Shown here in pieces: positions 1 through 11,475 of a stretch of 64,000 nucleotides of DNA (position 1 is the stretch's first letter; every line of letters starts with the position of its first letter). The notes beneath the pieces were generated by a model that worked only from the letters and a program-made list of their open reading frames with translations, was not told the origin of the DNA and ran no database searches. A program made the position numbers and the translations under genes. The stretch lies in assembly GCA_961205875.1 (NCBI GenBank), contig OY540814.1:13250993-13314992 (forward strand), in the 5' to 3' direction. This DNA comes from Sialis fuliginosa. Lineage: Eukaryota; Arthropoda; Insecta; Megaloptera; Sialidae.

Positions 1-1460
1 ATATGAATGATTATAGCTTCATCGTCCGCTTAAAAGGATTTAAAAAAATTTCATTATACTTTGAATACTAATTTGAAAACCAGTAATAGATCGTTAAAAA
101 CTTCGTTTCTAGATTTATGCGTTCTTAGTTCTTTATGAAATGTGTTCAATTAAATATTTAATAATTGACAAAGTTCTTATCATTAAATGTCTATAAAAAC
201 TTAATTCGAAAATAAAGCTCTTTAAAATTTCAATAACAAATTATACATTGACTTCGTCACGACAGTGAAAATAATGAAATGCCTTTGTTCTCGAACATTA
301 TGAAAGCAAACTTGGCAATATTCCAAAAGTTTATTATAATGTAGAATCCAATAGTAGTTGCTCAATTTAATGACTATCTAAAATTTACATTTAATTTTAA
401 TGAGATCATTGATATTTGCTAAATGAATAATAAAAACGAAATAATGAACAATAAGACGAGTTTTTTAATTAATGAACAATTAAATATAATAACCATATAA
501 ATTTTTAAGAATTAAGACTTGAAAACATGTTGTTTTGAAACATTCAAAATTTAAAAAGGAAAAGTTTTCTCAACCCTATAATGGTGGCGCCAAATCTGTC
601 AGAACCGTATATTTCATCAATGTTTAAATGTTTAATTTTATTATAAAATACAAATTCCACAACCATTTGAGTTTAAACTCACACGTGTTTTAAGAACAAT
701 ATCATCTTTTTATTATAAATTATTTTAAAATTCTACAAAAAAGATATTTAAATTTTTTATCAAATTTATAATTGCATTAAATACTATAACTAGGCACATA
801 TATCGTCGACTACGCCAATATCAATTTATAATCTGTCCATCACGTATCCTTAGATTTAGGGTGATTAATTAGTATGCTATAATAGATCTACACCCACCTT
901 CCAAATTTCCTTTACATACACTGCTATTTAACTTTGTAAATGGAAATTTCCTCAATCTGAATTATGCTTTAATAAACGCGGTATGTGTATGTCGACGCTT
1001 AACCTATGATTTTAATATCCGAAACAGATTGGAAATAGGTACATAAATACATATATGTATGTATGTATATATGTATTTAGTTCCTACATACTATAAGCGT
1101 ACATATGTACATGCATATTGTACCTATGTTCAATGTGCATGTATAGGCATATAATTTTATGTACCTACGAATTATTTAAATAAGAACGAACACTTTTAAG
1201 ACTAATTGATTATATGTGGGATACACTGTATTTTCCTATATACTGCGTTCTACAGCAAAACTTTTCAGACAAAATATATTTACGAAATTTAACTTATTTT
1301 TTAATTGAAAAAGTTAATAAACTTTAACAAAAATGCTTATTATACCTACTTGATTTAATACATTATTTTTCTTTAATTTAATTTATTTTAAATGACAAAG
1401 CTTGTATTCGATACATTTATTAGTTCCTTTTGTGTTCATCTGAAATGCAAAAACCAAATA
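1..1460. other. AT-rich non-coding DNA, no gene seen
   Basis: No open frame of useful length and no recognisable RNA gene. It holds TATG/TACA-rich simple sequence around 1040-1130. A short segment at about 571-612 (ATGGTGGCGCCAAATCTGTC) resembles one at 62757-62794, so the two are probably fragments of one dispersed repeat. Confidence 0.6.
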
Positions 1461-1932
1461 AGGTAAAGGCACCAGTTATGGACGCTATAAGAGAAAGTTT
1501 TCGGTTTTTTTGGATTAATGGGCTTGTTTTTTGTAATTCTCATGAACTCATGCTTATACTAATAAAACAAGTAACTCTTTATTTAATCAATTTAATTACC
1601 AAAGTCCGAAAATATAGTATGGCAAAGGTAAAACCAGTAATGAGCACGCAGTGATTTAAAAGAAAGTATCGTCAAATGTGAAACAATGTTAAGCAGTTGC
1701 TATGATAATATAATAATTAATAAATAGATTATACTAATAATTAGTTTAAATGTCCACCATTTTGACATCTGTTGGCCGATTGTCATAAAATCACGCTGTA
1801 AGACAGTTAAATGTATATAGATTAATATTCAGAAATGGTAATAATCAAATATCAACAAAAATTTCTAATTCAGTACATTTAATTAAAAATTTGCCATCAC
1901 TGGGGTCCTTGCCAAAACTGGTGCCACTACCT
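1461..1932 (+). mobile_element. TA-flanked MITE, family A, copy 1
   Basis: First of five related elements in the window (others at 23018, 33725, 35313 and 48544). The left end reads AGGTAAAGGCACCAG and the right end CTGGTGCCACTACCT, flanked by TA at 1459-1460 and 1933-1934. The interior shares the stretches around TTTATTTAATCAATTTAATT and ATAATAATTAATAAATAGAT with its sisters. Length is about 472 bp with no transposase. TA duplication and short TIRs point to a non-autonomous Tc1/mariner-type element, which is inference. An open frame over 1430-1654 is not kept in the sister copies, so it is not a gene. Confidence 0.8.
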
Positions 1933-1961
1933 TATTTTAATAATCAGAAAGGTTGTCGTTA

Positions 1962-2111
1962 TAGCCCGTACTGCGTACTAGAAACATATAAATAAAACAA
2001 TATAAAAAAATATTGACCAACAATGTTTTATTCTAAATTTTTTTTTAATTATAATCTGCTAACAAAAGAAAATGTGTTTTTTATGGATAGTTATAATTCC
2101 AGTACGGGCTA
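1962..2111. mobile_element. 150-bp TA-flanked MITE (TAGCCCGTACTG ends)
   Basis: Perfect 12-bp terminal inverted repeat TAGCCCGTACTG / CAGTACGGGCTA, flanked by TA on both sides (1960-1961 and 2112-2113). The body is AT-rich without coding capacity. It lies 29 bp downstream of the family A element. Size and TA flanks fit a Tc1/mariner-type MITE; no second copy was found in the window. Confidence 0.75.
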
Positions 2112-2317
2112 TAGATAATGTAGATATACTAATCAAATGAATTTAATTGCTGTATTAGTTTTCAACATATCATGAAAACCAATTTGAAAAACGCATTTAA
2201 TCTTTTAGGTTAAGTTTTTATGATGGTTTTCAATTTTTCGAAAAAAAGTTCTACATTTACTTAATCTAGAAAGATAAAGTAAATAAAATGTATACAAAAA
2301 TAAGTTATTTTTTACAC

Positions 2318-2796
2318 GGGGGTTACATACCTCCAGCGCTGGTGAAAATTAATATGTACTTTTAATGTTGTATTTTAGGGACTATATTGTTAAAAATAAG
2401 AGAAAATATTAATTATTCATTATTTATTAGCCATTTAAAAGTAAAAAAAAAATGGTAAACAATTTTTTTTATTATAAATTATAATGTGACAACTGACAAT
2501 TGATATTCTGTTAGGAAAACGTTGCTTCATGTATTTTATGAAATCTTATAAATTGCAGTGAGTTTGTTTTATTATAAAATTTTTATATGTAGGCCTGCTT
2601 CTTCTGAATTTGTTATGTTTTCAGTCACGGGAATCTTGGCATGTTTTAATCAGTTGCGCAACCACATTTATCGTTATAAGTTCGGTATTAAAAAGAATTT
2701 TCGAATATTTTTTTTAATGTTCATAAAAGTATAAAGAATAACAAAAAATAATAAAAATAATAAAGTTTTTTGAAAATTCTGGAAGTATGTAACCCC
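2318..2796. mobile_element. GGGGTTACAT-terminated element, divergent copy
   Basis: The left end GGGGTTACATACCTCCAG pairs with the right end CTGGAAGTATGTAACCCC. The right end is followed by TTAA (2797-2800), but the left flank is TACAC, so the target duplication is not intact. The terminal ten bases match the elements at 18464-18933 and 58923-59350, which have TTAA at both ends. The interior is AT-rich and non-coding and does not obviously match those two, so this may be a sister subfamily. Confidence 0.65.
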
Positions 2797-2800
2797 TTAA

Positions 2801-3885
2801 TACGTACACACATTTCAAAAATAACGATTAATAAATCAAAAACATATTACCATAAAAATACCCCTTTCTTAGTTAATTTCAGTTAGAAAAAAATAAACTA
2901 AACATAATTTTGAATAAATTATGAAGTGCAAAAAAACTAATCTATTTATTAAAATACTTAAACAACATGCTAAAATGTAAATAGTCAAGAATTATGTTTT
3001 TTATACACGTCAGGTCTTACAATGCTGTTAAAATATTCAAGTTTTTTGCGAGAGAAAACAGCGTTTTTTTTATCACCATACCTGAGTATTAGAGTAATAA
3101 TTATGTCATTAATGAATTCATGCAAAACTCTACTGTACTTTTAAATACATACATATATAGCTCAGTATTAAATATAATAACTGTACAGTTTCCTATTATA
3201 TTTATTTATGATGTGCCTACACAAAATTATACCAATTAACTTATAATTATAGTTCATTAAAATTATTGTATAAAATATATACCTTGTTCTAGATATAAAA
3301 ATGTCACAATTAACGTAAAAAATGTGTACCTATTCTTGTATATTGTTAAGTAATTTAAAATTTGACGCGCATATTTTGGAAATTAATTTATTTTGTGAAT
3401 TGGAAAATTTATATAGATTGATTGTAATTGATATTTATTTTGATTATAATTATTTACAGACTGTAAAATATGTAAAATAATCGCCGGATATACGTGTTTG
3501 TAATTTAATTTTGGTTCATTTAAATGCGATTCATAAGTATGAAAATAGGCAATTGAAATAGACAGAGCATAAATACACACAATGCATCCAATTAATGTTT
3601 ATAAATTAACTATACACTTTAAATTTTCCAATTAAATTACACACAGGAATGTAAATATGAAAAAAATATATTAAAGTAAATAATCTAACATTTTATATTG
3701 AAAAAAATAGGTCAGGTACGTATTACCAAACCAATTATCATTACAGCCATGGTAGGGATGTGGTGTCTACGTTTTTAGAGCAATCAGTTGCTCGGGTATT
3801 TAATGATATTAAATATTTATTAATAGTCAATAAATAAAAAAATAAATAAAATAAAGTTAGTCGATTTTGATTTTGAACTATAGGG
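2801..3885. other. AT-rich non-coding DNA
   Basis: No gene, no paired TIRs and no tandem array recognised. Open frames here, such as 3383-3580 on the minus strand, are short and low-complexity. Confidence 0.5.
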
Positions 3886-3889
3886 CTTC

Positions 3890-4265
3890 AAGCCGAGACA
3901 AGAGTGCAATTAATTTATACGAAACGAGACCCATACGAGATTGGTTTAACTTTATTGTAGTCTCATCGAGAATCTCGGTTTAAAAAGATTATTAAGATTA
4001 TTACTTTTTAAATGATTAACTAGATTCGTTATATTTTAAAAATTTGTCAATTACATAAAAATTAAAGGAAAAACTAATTTTTGTAAAAAAATCACACGAG
4101 ATTTTTCTCTATCTCTATCTCGCCTTGGTCTCGATCACGTGTACGAGACGAGACTAGAAACGAGATGGCTTCAATTTTCACGAAATCGAGACGAGACTGT
4201 CACTTGTAAAATTCGAAACGGAAACGAAAGTTTAGTTAAAAAAAACCGAGACGAGACTAATCTAA
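3890..4265. repeat. CGAGA/TCTCG-rich block
   Basis: About 375 bp with at least ten copies of CGAGA or its complement, often doubled as CGAGACGAGAC (around 4142, 4190 and 4248), in both orientations and irregularly spaced. A short relative lies inside the MITE at 8079-8296 (GTCTCGTCTCGTC near 8200). Dense inverted motifs like this are typical of the subterminal zones of DNA transposons, but I could not pair outer termini, so the class is unknown. Confidence 0.6.
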
Positions 4266-4464
4266 AGTTTTATTTTGAACTAGCAAAATGATATAAAGTT
4301 TACATTTAATCATATGTTAATTTTTATACCAGAAATCGTTATACATATTTCCTATTATACATAACCTATGTGTGAAAAGCACATTTCCGCATACAATACG
4401 TATCGTGTATGTAGGGTATTAGTTTTTCTTTATAGTTTAATAAAAGAAAACGTTATCTAGCAGG

Positions 4465-4590
4465 CGGTAGAGAGAATATCTCCAGAACGTTGTGCTCCGC
4501 TATCAACGGGCCAACGAAATTCCGCACACATCGCTGCTTGTTTATTTACACTGCGATGCAAACTCGGCACACAGCGCGTTTCATTTATTT
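4465..4590. other. GC-richer single-copy island
   Basis: Noticeably GC-richer than its surroundings and not similar to any repeat in the window. No open frame of note and no RNA signature. It could be a conserved non-coding element, an exon fragment or an old repeat; the sequence does not decide. Confidence 0.3.
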
Positions 4591-4779
4591 AACTGATAAA
4601 TGAAAACATAAATCAATATTTTATCTGCGCTCTTGTTTATTTACGAATTCTGTTTAAAATTTATTTTGTTGTTTGTTCACGCTTCTAAGCATTCGCTTAC
4701 TATTAAACAAATTCGTCACGTTTTTGTACATGTTTGTAGGTAACTTTTTGTTATACATAGTATATACCTTCTTAATAAT

Positions 4780-4925
4780 TTCTGTGTGTGTGTGTGTGTT
4801 TGTTTGTGTGTTTCGAGTAAACTCGAAAACTACTGAACTAATTTTGATGGGATTTTCATTGTTTGAAAGTTAGAATTAGTTGATTGCTATATATGTACAT
4901 ACAATCAAGAGTTTAAACAGTAACA
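4780..4925 (+). repeat. (GT)n microsatellite plus retroposon-like fragment
   Basis: A (TG)n tract at about 4783-4800 leads into TTTGTTTGTGTG and then AACTACTGAACTAATTTTGA followed by TGGGATTTTCATTG. The phrase 'ctactgaac.gattttgatg.aattt' recurs in insect retroposon fragments, with related wording near 14525, 28415, 36990 and 53690. It is a fragment only. Confidence 0.5.
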
Positions 4926-4955
4926 TATATTCAATACGCACAGAAACTTTATTAT

Positions 4956-5499
4956 TAGAGATTGGAAAAAAAGTTGTTATTTTAAATGAAATAGTTACTA
5001 TATAGTTGATTTTTTTTTCTGTAAAATAGTTGACAAATAGTTTTTTTTTAATCAAAATAGTTGTGAAATAGTTACAAATTTTTTTACAATAATAATTTTT
5101 TTTTCGATTTTATCAATAATTAGTGACATTAGTAAATCAATAATTAGTGACATAGTAAAAAGTGTCAAATCTGAAATTTTCGAGGAAAACATGTTATGCG
5201 ATTCTAGATAGATTTTAGAAGCTAAAAAAAAAAGGAAAAACACATAAATATTTATAAAAATATCTGTATAATAAATAGACAAAATGTATTTCTAAAAATA
5301 TATAAAACTAAAAATTTTAACGTTGGATAAAAAAAAGGCAAATAGTTTAAAAATAGTTGTAAAGGTAAAATAGTTGCAAATAGTTGATTTCAAATTGGGA
5401 TCAATCAAACCAGTTTTCAGAAATCGATGGAGATATGTAATAAAAATTACAATAGTTACATTTTTCGCAATAGTTGAAAAACTATTTTTCCAATCTCTA
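4956..5499. mobile_element. Non-autonomous hAT element with perfect 8-bp TSD
   Basis: The termini TAGAGATTGGAAAAA and TTTTTCCAATCTCTA form an inverted repeat, flanked by a perfect 8-bp direct repeat TTTATTAT (4948-4955 and 5500-5507). An 8-bp duplication with short TIRs is the signature of the hAT superfamily. The 544-bp body carries about 12 copies of ATAGTT (mostly AAATAGTTG) in one orientation near both ends, the usual arrangement of hAT transposase binding sites. An internal direct duplication of AATAATTAGTGACAT lies at about 5119-5154. There is no transposase. Open frames within it are AT-rich noise. Confidence 0.88.
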
Positions 5500-5997
5500 T
5501 TTATTATGTATATCAGAAACGATAGTTATGAAATTTGATTCATGATGAAAGGTAATATCTGTTTTTTCTGTTAGGTAGGTATAAATAAAATATTAATTCT
5601 TTACCTAAGGCTACATTTATGTACATATCATCCGCAAATGTATATGTATTGACAGATTTGTGTTTTTTTCGATATTAACTATGTTTTTCATCCTGTATAT
5701 AGCTCTAACTTTGATATTTATTTAATAATAATTAGAAATAATACATACATACATTTAATTAAACGTATTTTAAATACGTACGAATGACGATAATTAATTA
5801 GAAATTAAACACGATCCGTTGAAAGTTTTATATCGGAATTTCAACAACACAATTGATATAGAATTTCCGGTATGAAAATTCTAACAGCAAATTATTTCCA
5901 ACAAAATTGGCAACGTAACTAATTCCGTTATTTGCCGTAATATCATTCAAAACATTCAACCGCACACAAATATTTATGAATATCATATTTGTGTATT

Positions 5998-6105
5998 TGT
6001 AATACGATCTTTTGGGTGAAATTTAAAGTTAATTTACATATCTCGACCTTTCGTTCAACCCTCATTCAACTGAATGAGGAGCATTGTTATTCTGAAGGCA
6101 ATTCA
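5998..6105 (+). repeat. Dispersed repeat, copy 1 (pair with 7205)
   Basis: The stretch TGGGTGAAATTTAAAGTTAA...TTTACATATCTCGAC...CAACTGAATGAGGAGCATTGTTATTCTG matches 7205-7320 at most positions. The unit occurs twice, 1.2 kb apart, in the same orientation. No TIR, tail or coding frame identifies its class; it could equally be a local duplication. Confidence 0.6.
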
Positions 6106-6614
6106 CACGCCATAGCGTCGATTGTGGGTAGAATATATGTAGAACGTAGAAAAGCTTACGCGAACTTATGGCAGTTCAGTTACCAACGAAGCTAACTCTA
6201 ATTTATTTCGAGTTTCATGATAAATGACCTAATTTCTGATAACAATATTAGTAATCCAATAAAGGATTCTATTACCTGGTTTTACAAACAATATACATTT
6301 TACAAATAATATCAATATTTGTTTTTAACCCTTTTAATCGTAAGAAATAAAATGTCCCCCACCCCCTCTCTTCGAATTGGTCAATATACATTATTGAATT
6401 TAACAGTAATAATTGATAAATAAATGAAAATTTAGTTAAAATCAAAAATATAAAACCCACACGATTTTTCCTGGGTTCATCGCTGATGGAATATAACTTA
6501 CTTATTATCGAGGGATTGACGTGAATAAGTAGCAGTGGAGTTAAATAAAACCAGACTAGTATTGTATAATATATTTATTTCTTATGATTTGCATGAACAT
6601 AAAAAACAATTAAT

Positions 6615-6800
6615 TAATATTTACAAGCAAAATTATGGAAATACAAAATTTACCTTTTATTTGTTTATTCAGTTAAAAAACTTTAATCAACAAATTAAAA
6701 ACGTTAAGTCGTACAGTATATCTAATATTATGTAATTTTTTTTCAATTCAATTAATTAATATTTACATGCGCAATCGTGGACATACAAAATTTAATATTT
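6615..6800 (+). repeat. Short local duplication
   Basis: The segment TTAATTAATATTTACAAGCA...GGAAATACAAAATTTA at about 6609-6653 reappears as TTAATTAATATTTACATGCG...GGACATACAAAATTTA at about 6753-6797. It is a short direct duplication with no known identity. Confidence 0.5.
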
Positions 6801-6839
6801 TTTTTTTTTTTTATAATATTAAATTTATCACGCATTAAA

Positions 6840-7045
6840 ACTGGTGAAATGTTTTGATTTTTACTTGTACCTCGTAGATCTAATCGAAATCTATTATTTG
6901 ATAACAAAATCCGCTTGGTAGCTGCTCTGGGTGTCAAGATATACTGATTTTAAATTTACGCTAGTGCTCAAAACTGATCTCTGCACGTTACATCAAGTTT
7001 CTGAAATGCCCACCCAGTATCTGGCCTGAAACTCTAGACGTTATT
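6840..7045 (-). repeat. Decayed transposon fragment, pair of 42025-42440
   Basis: Read on the minus strand, it contains CCAGATACTGGG, CAGAAACTTGATGTAACG, CAGAGCAGCTACCAAG and TTAGATCTACGAGGTACAAG. The same motifs in the same order lie on the plus strand at 42025-42260. The two are therefore degenerate copies of one element in opposite orientation. This copy lacks the basic, coding-like part seen at 42330-42440. Confidence 0.6.
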
Positions 7046-7204
7046 CACGTCAAAAGTTAGGTCTATATATAGATTAAAAAATTGTTTGAAAAACCGCTGT
7101 TTTACGTTAATCTTGGTTTGCACTGCATTTTAGTAACTATCCTTCCAGTTATATACAAATTTAATGTTTCCAACATCAAAAAAACACATGAAAATCGCAA
7201 ATAC

Positions 7205-7320
7205 GCACAAAGGTTTAATGCAATCTTCTGGGTAAAATTTAAAGTAAATTTACATATTTCGAGCTCACCTCACAGCCCTCGTACAAGTGAATTGAACATT
7301 GTTATTCTGGAGCAGTTGTA
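7205..7320 (+). repeat. Dispersed repeat, copy 2 (pair with 5998)
   Basis: Partner of 5998-6105, sharing TGGGTAAAATTTAAAGTAAA, TTTACATATTTCGAGC and GAACATTGTTATTCTG. It is followed by a slightly GC-richer stretch to about 7400 with no recognised identity. Confidence 0.6.
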
Positions 7321-7489
7321 CCGAGGAAGCCTTGGTGGCGGAATTTTACAGCTGTAACGCTGGTTTTGTGTGGTTTTTACAACTTAACAGCACAAATAAA
7401 AACGTCCACATTTCTGCAATATCCTCTATGGCTACATTGTCTACAACAAAATTGTATTTTAACTCTGTTTTTCTGATTGGATAAATGTA

Positions 7490-8078
7490 AATTGTATTTA
7501 CAGGTGCCTGTTATAAAACTTTATTAAGTCAGATAAATATTTAACTTTCAGACATAGTAAAGTTAATTGCTATCTGAATAATAAAGAAGAACGCTGTATT
7601 TAAACTTGTTTATGTATATATGCATATAGTATTTCATGCTGGATGTACATAAGAATACAGTGGTTCTTAACATATATAGTGACCTAGAATAAAAAGACAT
7701 CTGCGAACGAAAACTATAGTCGATTCAATAGAAAAATTGGATTATCTATCATTCTGCAAAGTTATGTTAATGACAATAGATGTAATATACTTTTTGAAAG
7801 TTTATTTTAATATTAAATTTCAAATTATGTATACCTTATGAGCACGGATTAGGAAAACAATTTTAATTCACATTGTGATTTTTGTCTGATATAAACTTTC
7901 AAATGGAATATCAAACGTATAATAATAATTATAATAATATTTTAAAAACGTATAATAATAATTATTTTAATATTTTTAAAAATTACTCATTATACGGCAT
8001 AGATAGTAATAGATACCTATATCATATTATGTATAAATACTAATTATTCTAATATTATTCGATTAATATTTATAATAA
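7490..8078. other. AT-rich non-coding DNA
   Basis: Nothing recognisable. A local AT-rich duplication of TATAATAATAATTAT occurs around 7919-7970. Confidence 0.5.
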
Positions 8079-8296
8079 AGGGTGGGCCATCTGTTGGTTT
8101 CTTTTTGAAGTGCGTGATATTCAAAATACTGGTTATGTATTTGAACTTGTTTGTTTGTTTGTTTGTTTGTAGACGAGATGAAAATAGGTTTAGGGTTGTC
8201 TCGTCTCGTCAGTATTTAAAAAGTTTCGGTCTCATTCGAATTCTCATATTTTTTTAAGGGGGGAAGAAATGAAGAAACCAACAGATGGCCCACCCT
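8079..8296. mobile_element. Mariner-type MITE (AGGGTGGGCCATCTG ends)
   Basis: Inverted termini AGGGTGGGCCATCTGTTGGT and ACCAACAGATGGCCCACCCT, extending to at least 25 bp. TA follows the right end (8297-8298); the left flank is AA, so the duplication is only half visible. The 218-bp body contains (TTTG)n at about 8149-8170 and a TCTCGTCTCGTC motif related to the block at 3890-4265. Non-coding. The termini resemble those of invertebrate mariner-like MITEs, a family-level inference. Confidence 0.78.
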
Positions 8297-8299
8297 ATA

Positions 8300-9110
8300 T
8301 TTGTCTTAATCAACATGCTATTATATATTAAAATTAAAATTATTAACCTTACTGTCTATAGAAATAAAAAACGCTTATTAATTAAAATTTTTCCATAACA
8401 TCTTTTTTTGTAGAAAAATAAATTATGTCTATGATAAGACCCTATCTATTTATTGTAATAAATATTACGAGTGCACATATTATGACGACAAACGTGTAAG
8501 TATTTGAAGGTTTTATTGTGCAAAATATAATAAAACTGATTAAGAAAACATATGCGCGGCTTGTCCTAGAAAACTATGTGTATACGTACATTCAACAATC
8601 TGGTTCAGCAATTCAGACAATACTTAGAATTATCTTAATACGAATCATCAGAAACCACGACCGTAGCCAGATTTTTTTTCATCGGCAATTTATGATTACC
8701 CCTATACAGGTTGTCTTAAATCAGCTCCAAAACTTCAATAATAATTGCAATAATTATAAGCACTATATTGTTTAGTCATAGTCATACATTTGTTATCAAT
8801 TTTACCTAAAATAGAAAAAAATTAGAATAAATGAATCCCACTAAAATCGATAGCTAGGTAGAATACATTTTTTGTCTTCTATAAGATACGTACAAAATTT
8901 ATGATTGAAAAAAATTAAAAAAGTAAATCTTTTTCGTTGTTACTTTTCGCACACCTGTAAAATAAACAATGGAATGATAAATATTTTTCATTACCTTTTT
9001 ACAATTTTTCGATATGTCTAGGTAACAAACCGAAAAATTGATTTAGAGTCAGCTATCGAGTTGATAAAAAAATCGTGGAATTTCACATACTAAAGTTGCA
9101 ATTGCGAAGC
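8300..9110. other. AT-rich non-coding DNA
   Basis: An 85-codon open frame at 8518-8775 has no recognisable domain and a composition typical of AT-rich noise. No repeats were paired here. Confidence 0.5.
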
Positions 9111-9113
9111 CCA

Positions 9114-9282
9114 CACTGAAAGAAATATCGTTCATTAACATTATGAAATGCATTCAACAACTATGAATTCATAGTACTTTATATTAAAGTAAAAATTCAT
9201 TACTTTTTTACTTTTAATGAATTTTTACTTTAATATGAAGTATTTTTTCATGATTACTATCAATTCATGGTTGTTGTCAGTG
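9114..9282. mobile_element. 169-bp palindromic MITE with CACTG ends
   Basis: Ends CACTGA and GTCAGTG. The interior folds back: GAATTCATAGTACTTTATAT and AAAGTAAAAATTCATTA on the left pair with TAATGAATTTTTACTTT and ATATGAAGTA on the right, and CAACAACTATGAATTC roughly pairs with CAATTCATGGTTGTTG. CA on each side (9112-9113 and 9283-9284) may be a 2-bp target duplication. CAC termini with a 2-3 bp duplication would fit a CACTA/EnSpm-like source, but this is tentative. Confidence 0.7.
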
Positions 9283-9289
9283 CAGAAAC

Positions 9290-10945
9290 AATCGAATATT
9301 TTAGAAAAAAAGGAAAAATTACGTAATGTTTGTTTACAATAATGTCCATTTATAAGTGCAGCTTACAACTTTTTTTTTTCTCAAAACCCGAAAAGGTTAA
9401 CTCGAATAGATGGGTATTCGAGTAGTGTAGAAAATCAATTTTTTTATTCTGAAAATTACTTTACTGATCATGTAGATGTCAATATAGTTAATAATAAGTA
9501 AAATTATTCACCTTATTTTCTGAAAGGTTTATTTATGTGAATTCAAAGATTCAAGATAGAGTAGAAAAATCACATATCTCTAGGCATGTAATCATATTCA
9601 CTTTAATGAGAATCCCCGCAGCTTCTATGTAGGATTTGAAGTTATGCGGCCCCCCTCTAGCTACGTCCATGGGTTGGTGAATGATAATCTAGCAGCTGCT
9701 GGCCGTTTGAATGTTGTTAGCGTCTATAAATACATAACATTGTAATTTTTTTTATAAATCTGATACCATCAAGATGATACAATACGTTTGTGCTGAACAT
9801 GTGAAGAGAGATTAACTTTTTACTACAGATAAATTTGTCAATGGAAGTGACTATGTAACCATATGTCATATGTGTTCATGCAAATTTTTTGTTGTGTTTA
9901 TAGTAGCTTGGATTTAAATAAAAATGTGTTACTGAATTTTGAAATAAAAAATTAAATAAAAACAAAATAATTTAATGACTACCACTGCAGAAGCCTAAAA
10001 ATATGTCGTTATTGAGTTATAATATTTAGATTTAGTATTATTAGGTATTTTTACATTGGACAACTTTTGCAATATCAATAAATATTGCACTAACAAACAA
10101 ATAAAAAATATAATAATATTTATTTTAAAAATGTATGTTTGATATGCGTACATAATCAATTATTTTGTATACAAACGTATCAGTAAATTTCAATATATCG
10201 TATGTTAATTAGTTGATGATAACAAATTGAAAATATATTCATCAAATGTCATGTTTATTTTATATTAACTCTACATATAAGCGTATGATTATTGTTAATA
10301 TAATATACAAATTATGTATATTTTAAAAATATAAATATCAAAATAAAAATAAACATTCTCTACGGTTTCTAAACAGGAACAACAATATTACATTACAACT
10401 GTTGTTTTAATATATTGGCAAATTTAAAACTACTAAATAGACAAACAGTACATTGGTAAATAAATATTATAGAAAAACAATAGTAAATATTTTCATTATC
10501 AATACATGTCGATGATTTTGTTATTATTTGTTTATTGATATTATATTTGTTTATTATTATTGGCATTTAAATCGTTTATAGTTTATAAAAAACGATGGTA
10601 ATAATCATGGTGGAAAGGATAATAATATTAGTTTAATTACTTTATCATAATCGTTGATAATATTTTACCAGTCGATATAACATGCGTTTTTCAATAAAAT
10701 ATAGAGAAGAATTTCATCCATTTTACTCTTCAGCTTATTAATGGACTAACGAGACGATATCATATCATATTGCCGGTAAAAGGACCCAAATATTCAAAAA
10801 GCACAAATAATTCAAACTGTACAAAATTATGTATGTACAAAGCAACTGGCAAATGCTGAATGTCTACTATATAAGCGATAAAATATTCACCAACGATGAT
10901 CAACAACAACCTTATTTATAACCTTAAATATTAAATCTATTTAAT
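9290..10945. other. AT-rich non-coding DNA
   Basis: No gene or paired TIR recognised. A slightly GC-richer patch at 9600-9725 has no homology I recognise. 10120-10720 is extremely AT-rich. Confidence 0.5.
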
Positions 10946-10949
10946 TTAA

Positions 10950-11460
10950 GGCCACCCTAACCAATGGGCTAATTGGGCTACAGCCCAGGGACGCCATTTT
11001 GGGGAGGAAATTTTTGGCCGCCCCAGAGAAAATATTATTTACTTTTTTTATAGATTGTACATGCATACACATGTGGAAAGCGCAGAAAAAGAAAATAGGA
11101 TAAATCGTTTATTAATTAATAACTTTTAAAATATACAAAATAACTGATTGAAAATAAAAATGCTAACTTCACAAAATAATATAGATACAAAAATTAAATA
11201 ATACTGTTTTAATTGTAAATTTAAGTGTATTTAAGATCCTTTTCAACATTTCAAAGAATCAAAAATTATATGCGCTCTTCTTTGGGACAGGGCAAATTGA
11301 ATGATTTAAATATTTGCCAAAGAAAAAGCTAGGAAAGTAAATATTTAAGTTATACCATTTTACTGGTCATCCCGTACTCCTTCTGTATATTTTCTCATGA
11401 AGAGGGGCACATTATTGTTAGTAGCCCACAGGCGTTTAATATCTTAAGACGGTCTTGGTT
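10950..11460. mobile_element. Probable decayed DNA transposon
   Basis: The left part (TTTAAGGCCACCCTAAC...GGGCTACAGCCCAGGGACGCC) and the complement of the right part (AACCAAGACCGTCTTAAG...GCCTGTGGGCTAC) look like degenerate inverted termini around a 510-bp body. Matching is imperfect and no target duplication is clear. Its right edge abuts the Stowaway-like element at 11476. Confidence 0.35.
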
Positions 11461-11475
11461 AAATTATATTATTTA

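Noticed and set aside
1430-1654. 74-codon open frame
   Set aside because: Overlaps family A MITE copy 1; the frame is broken in the other four copies.
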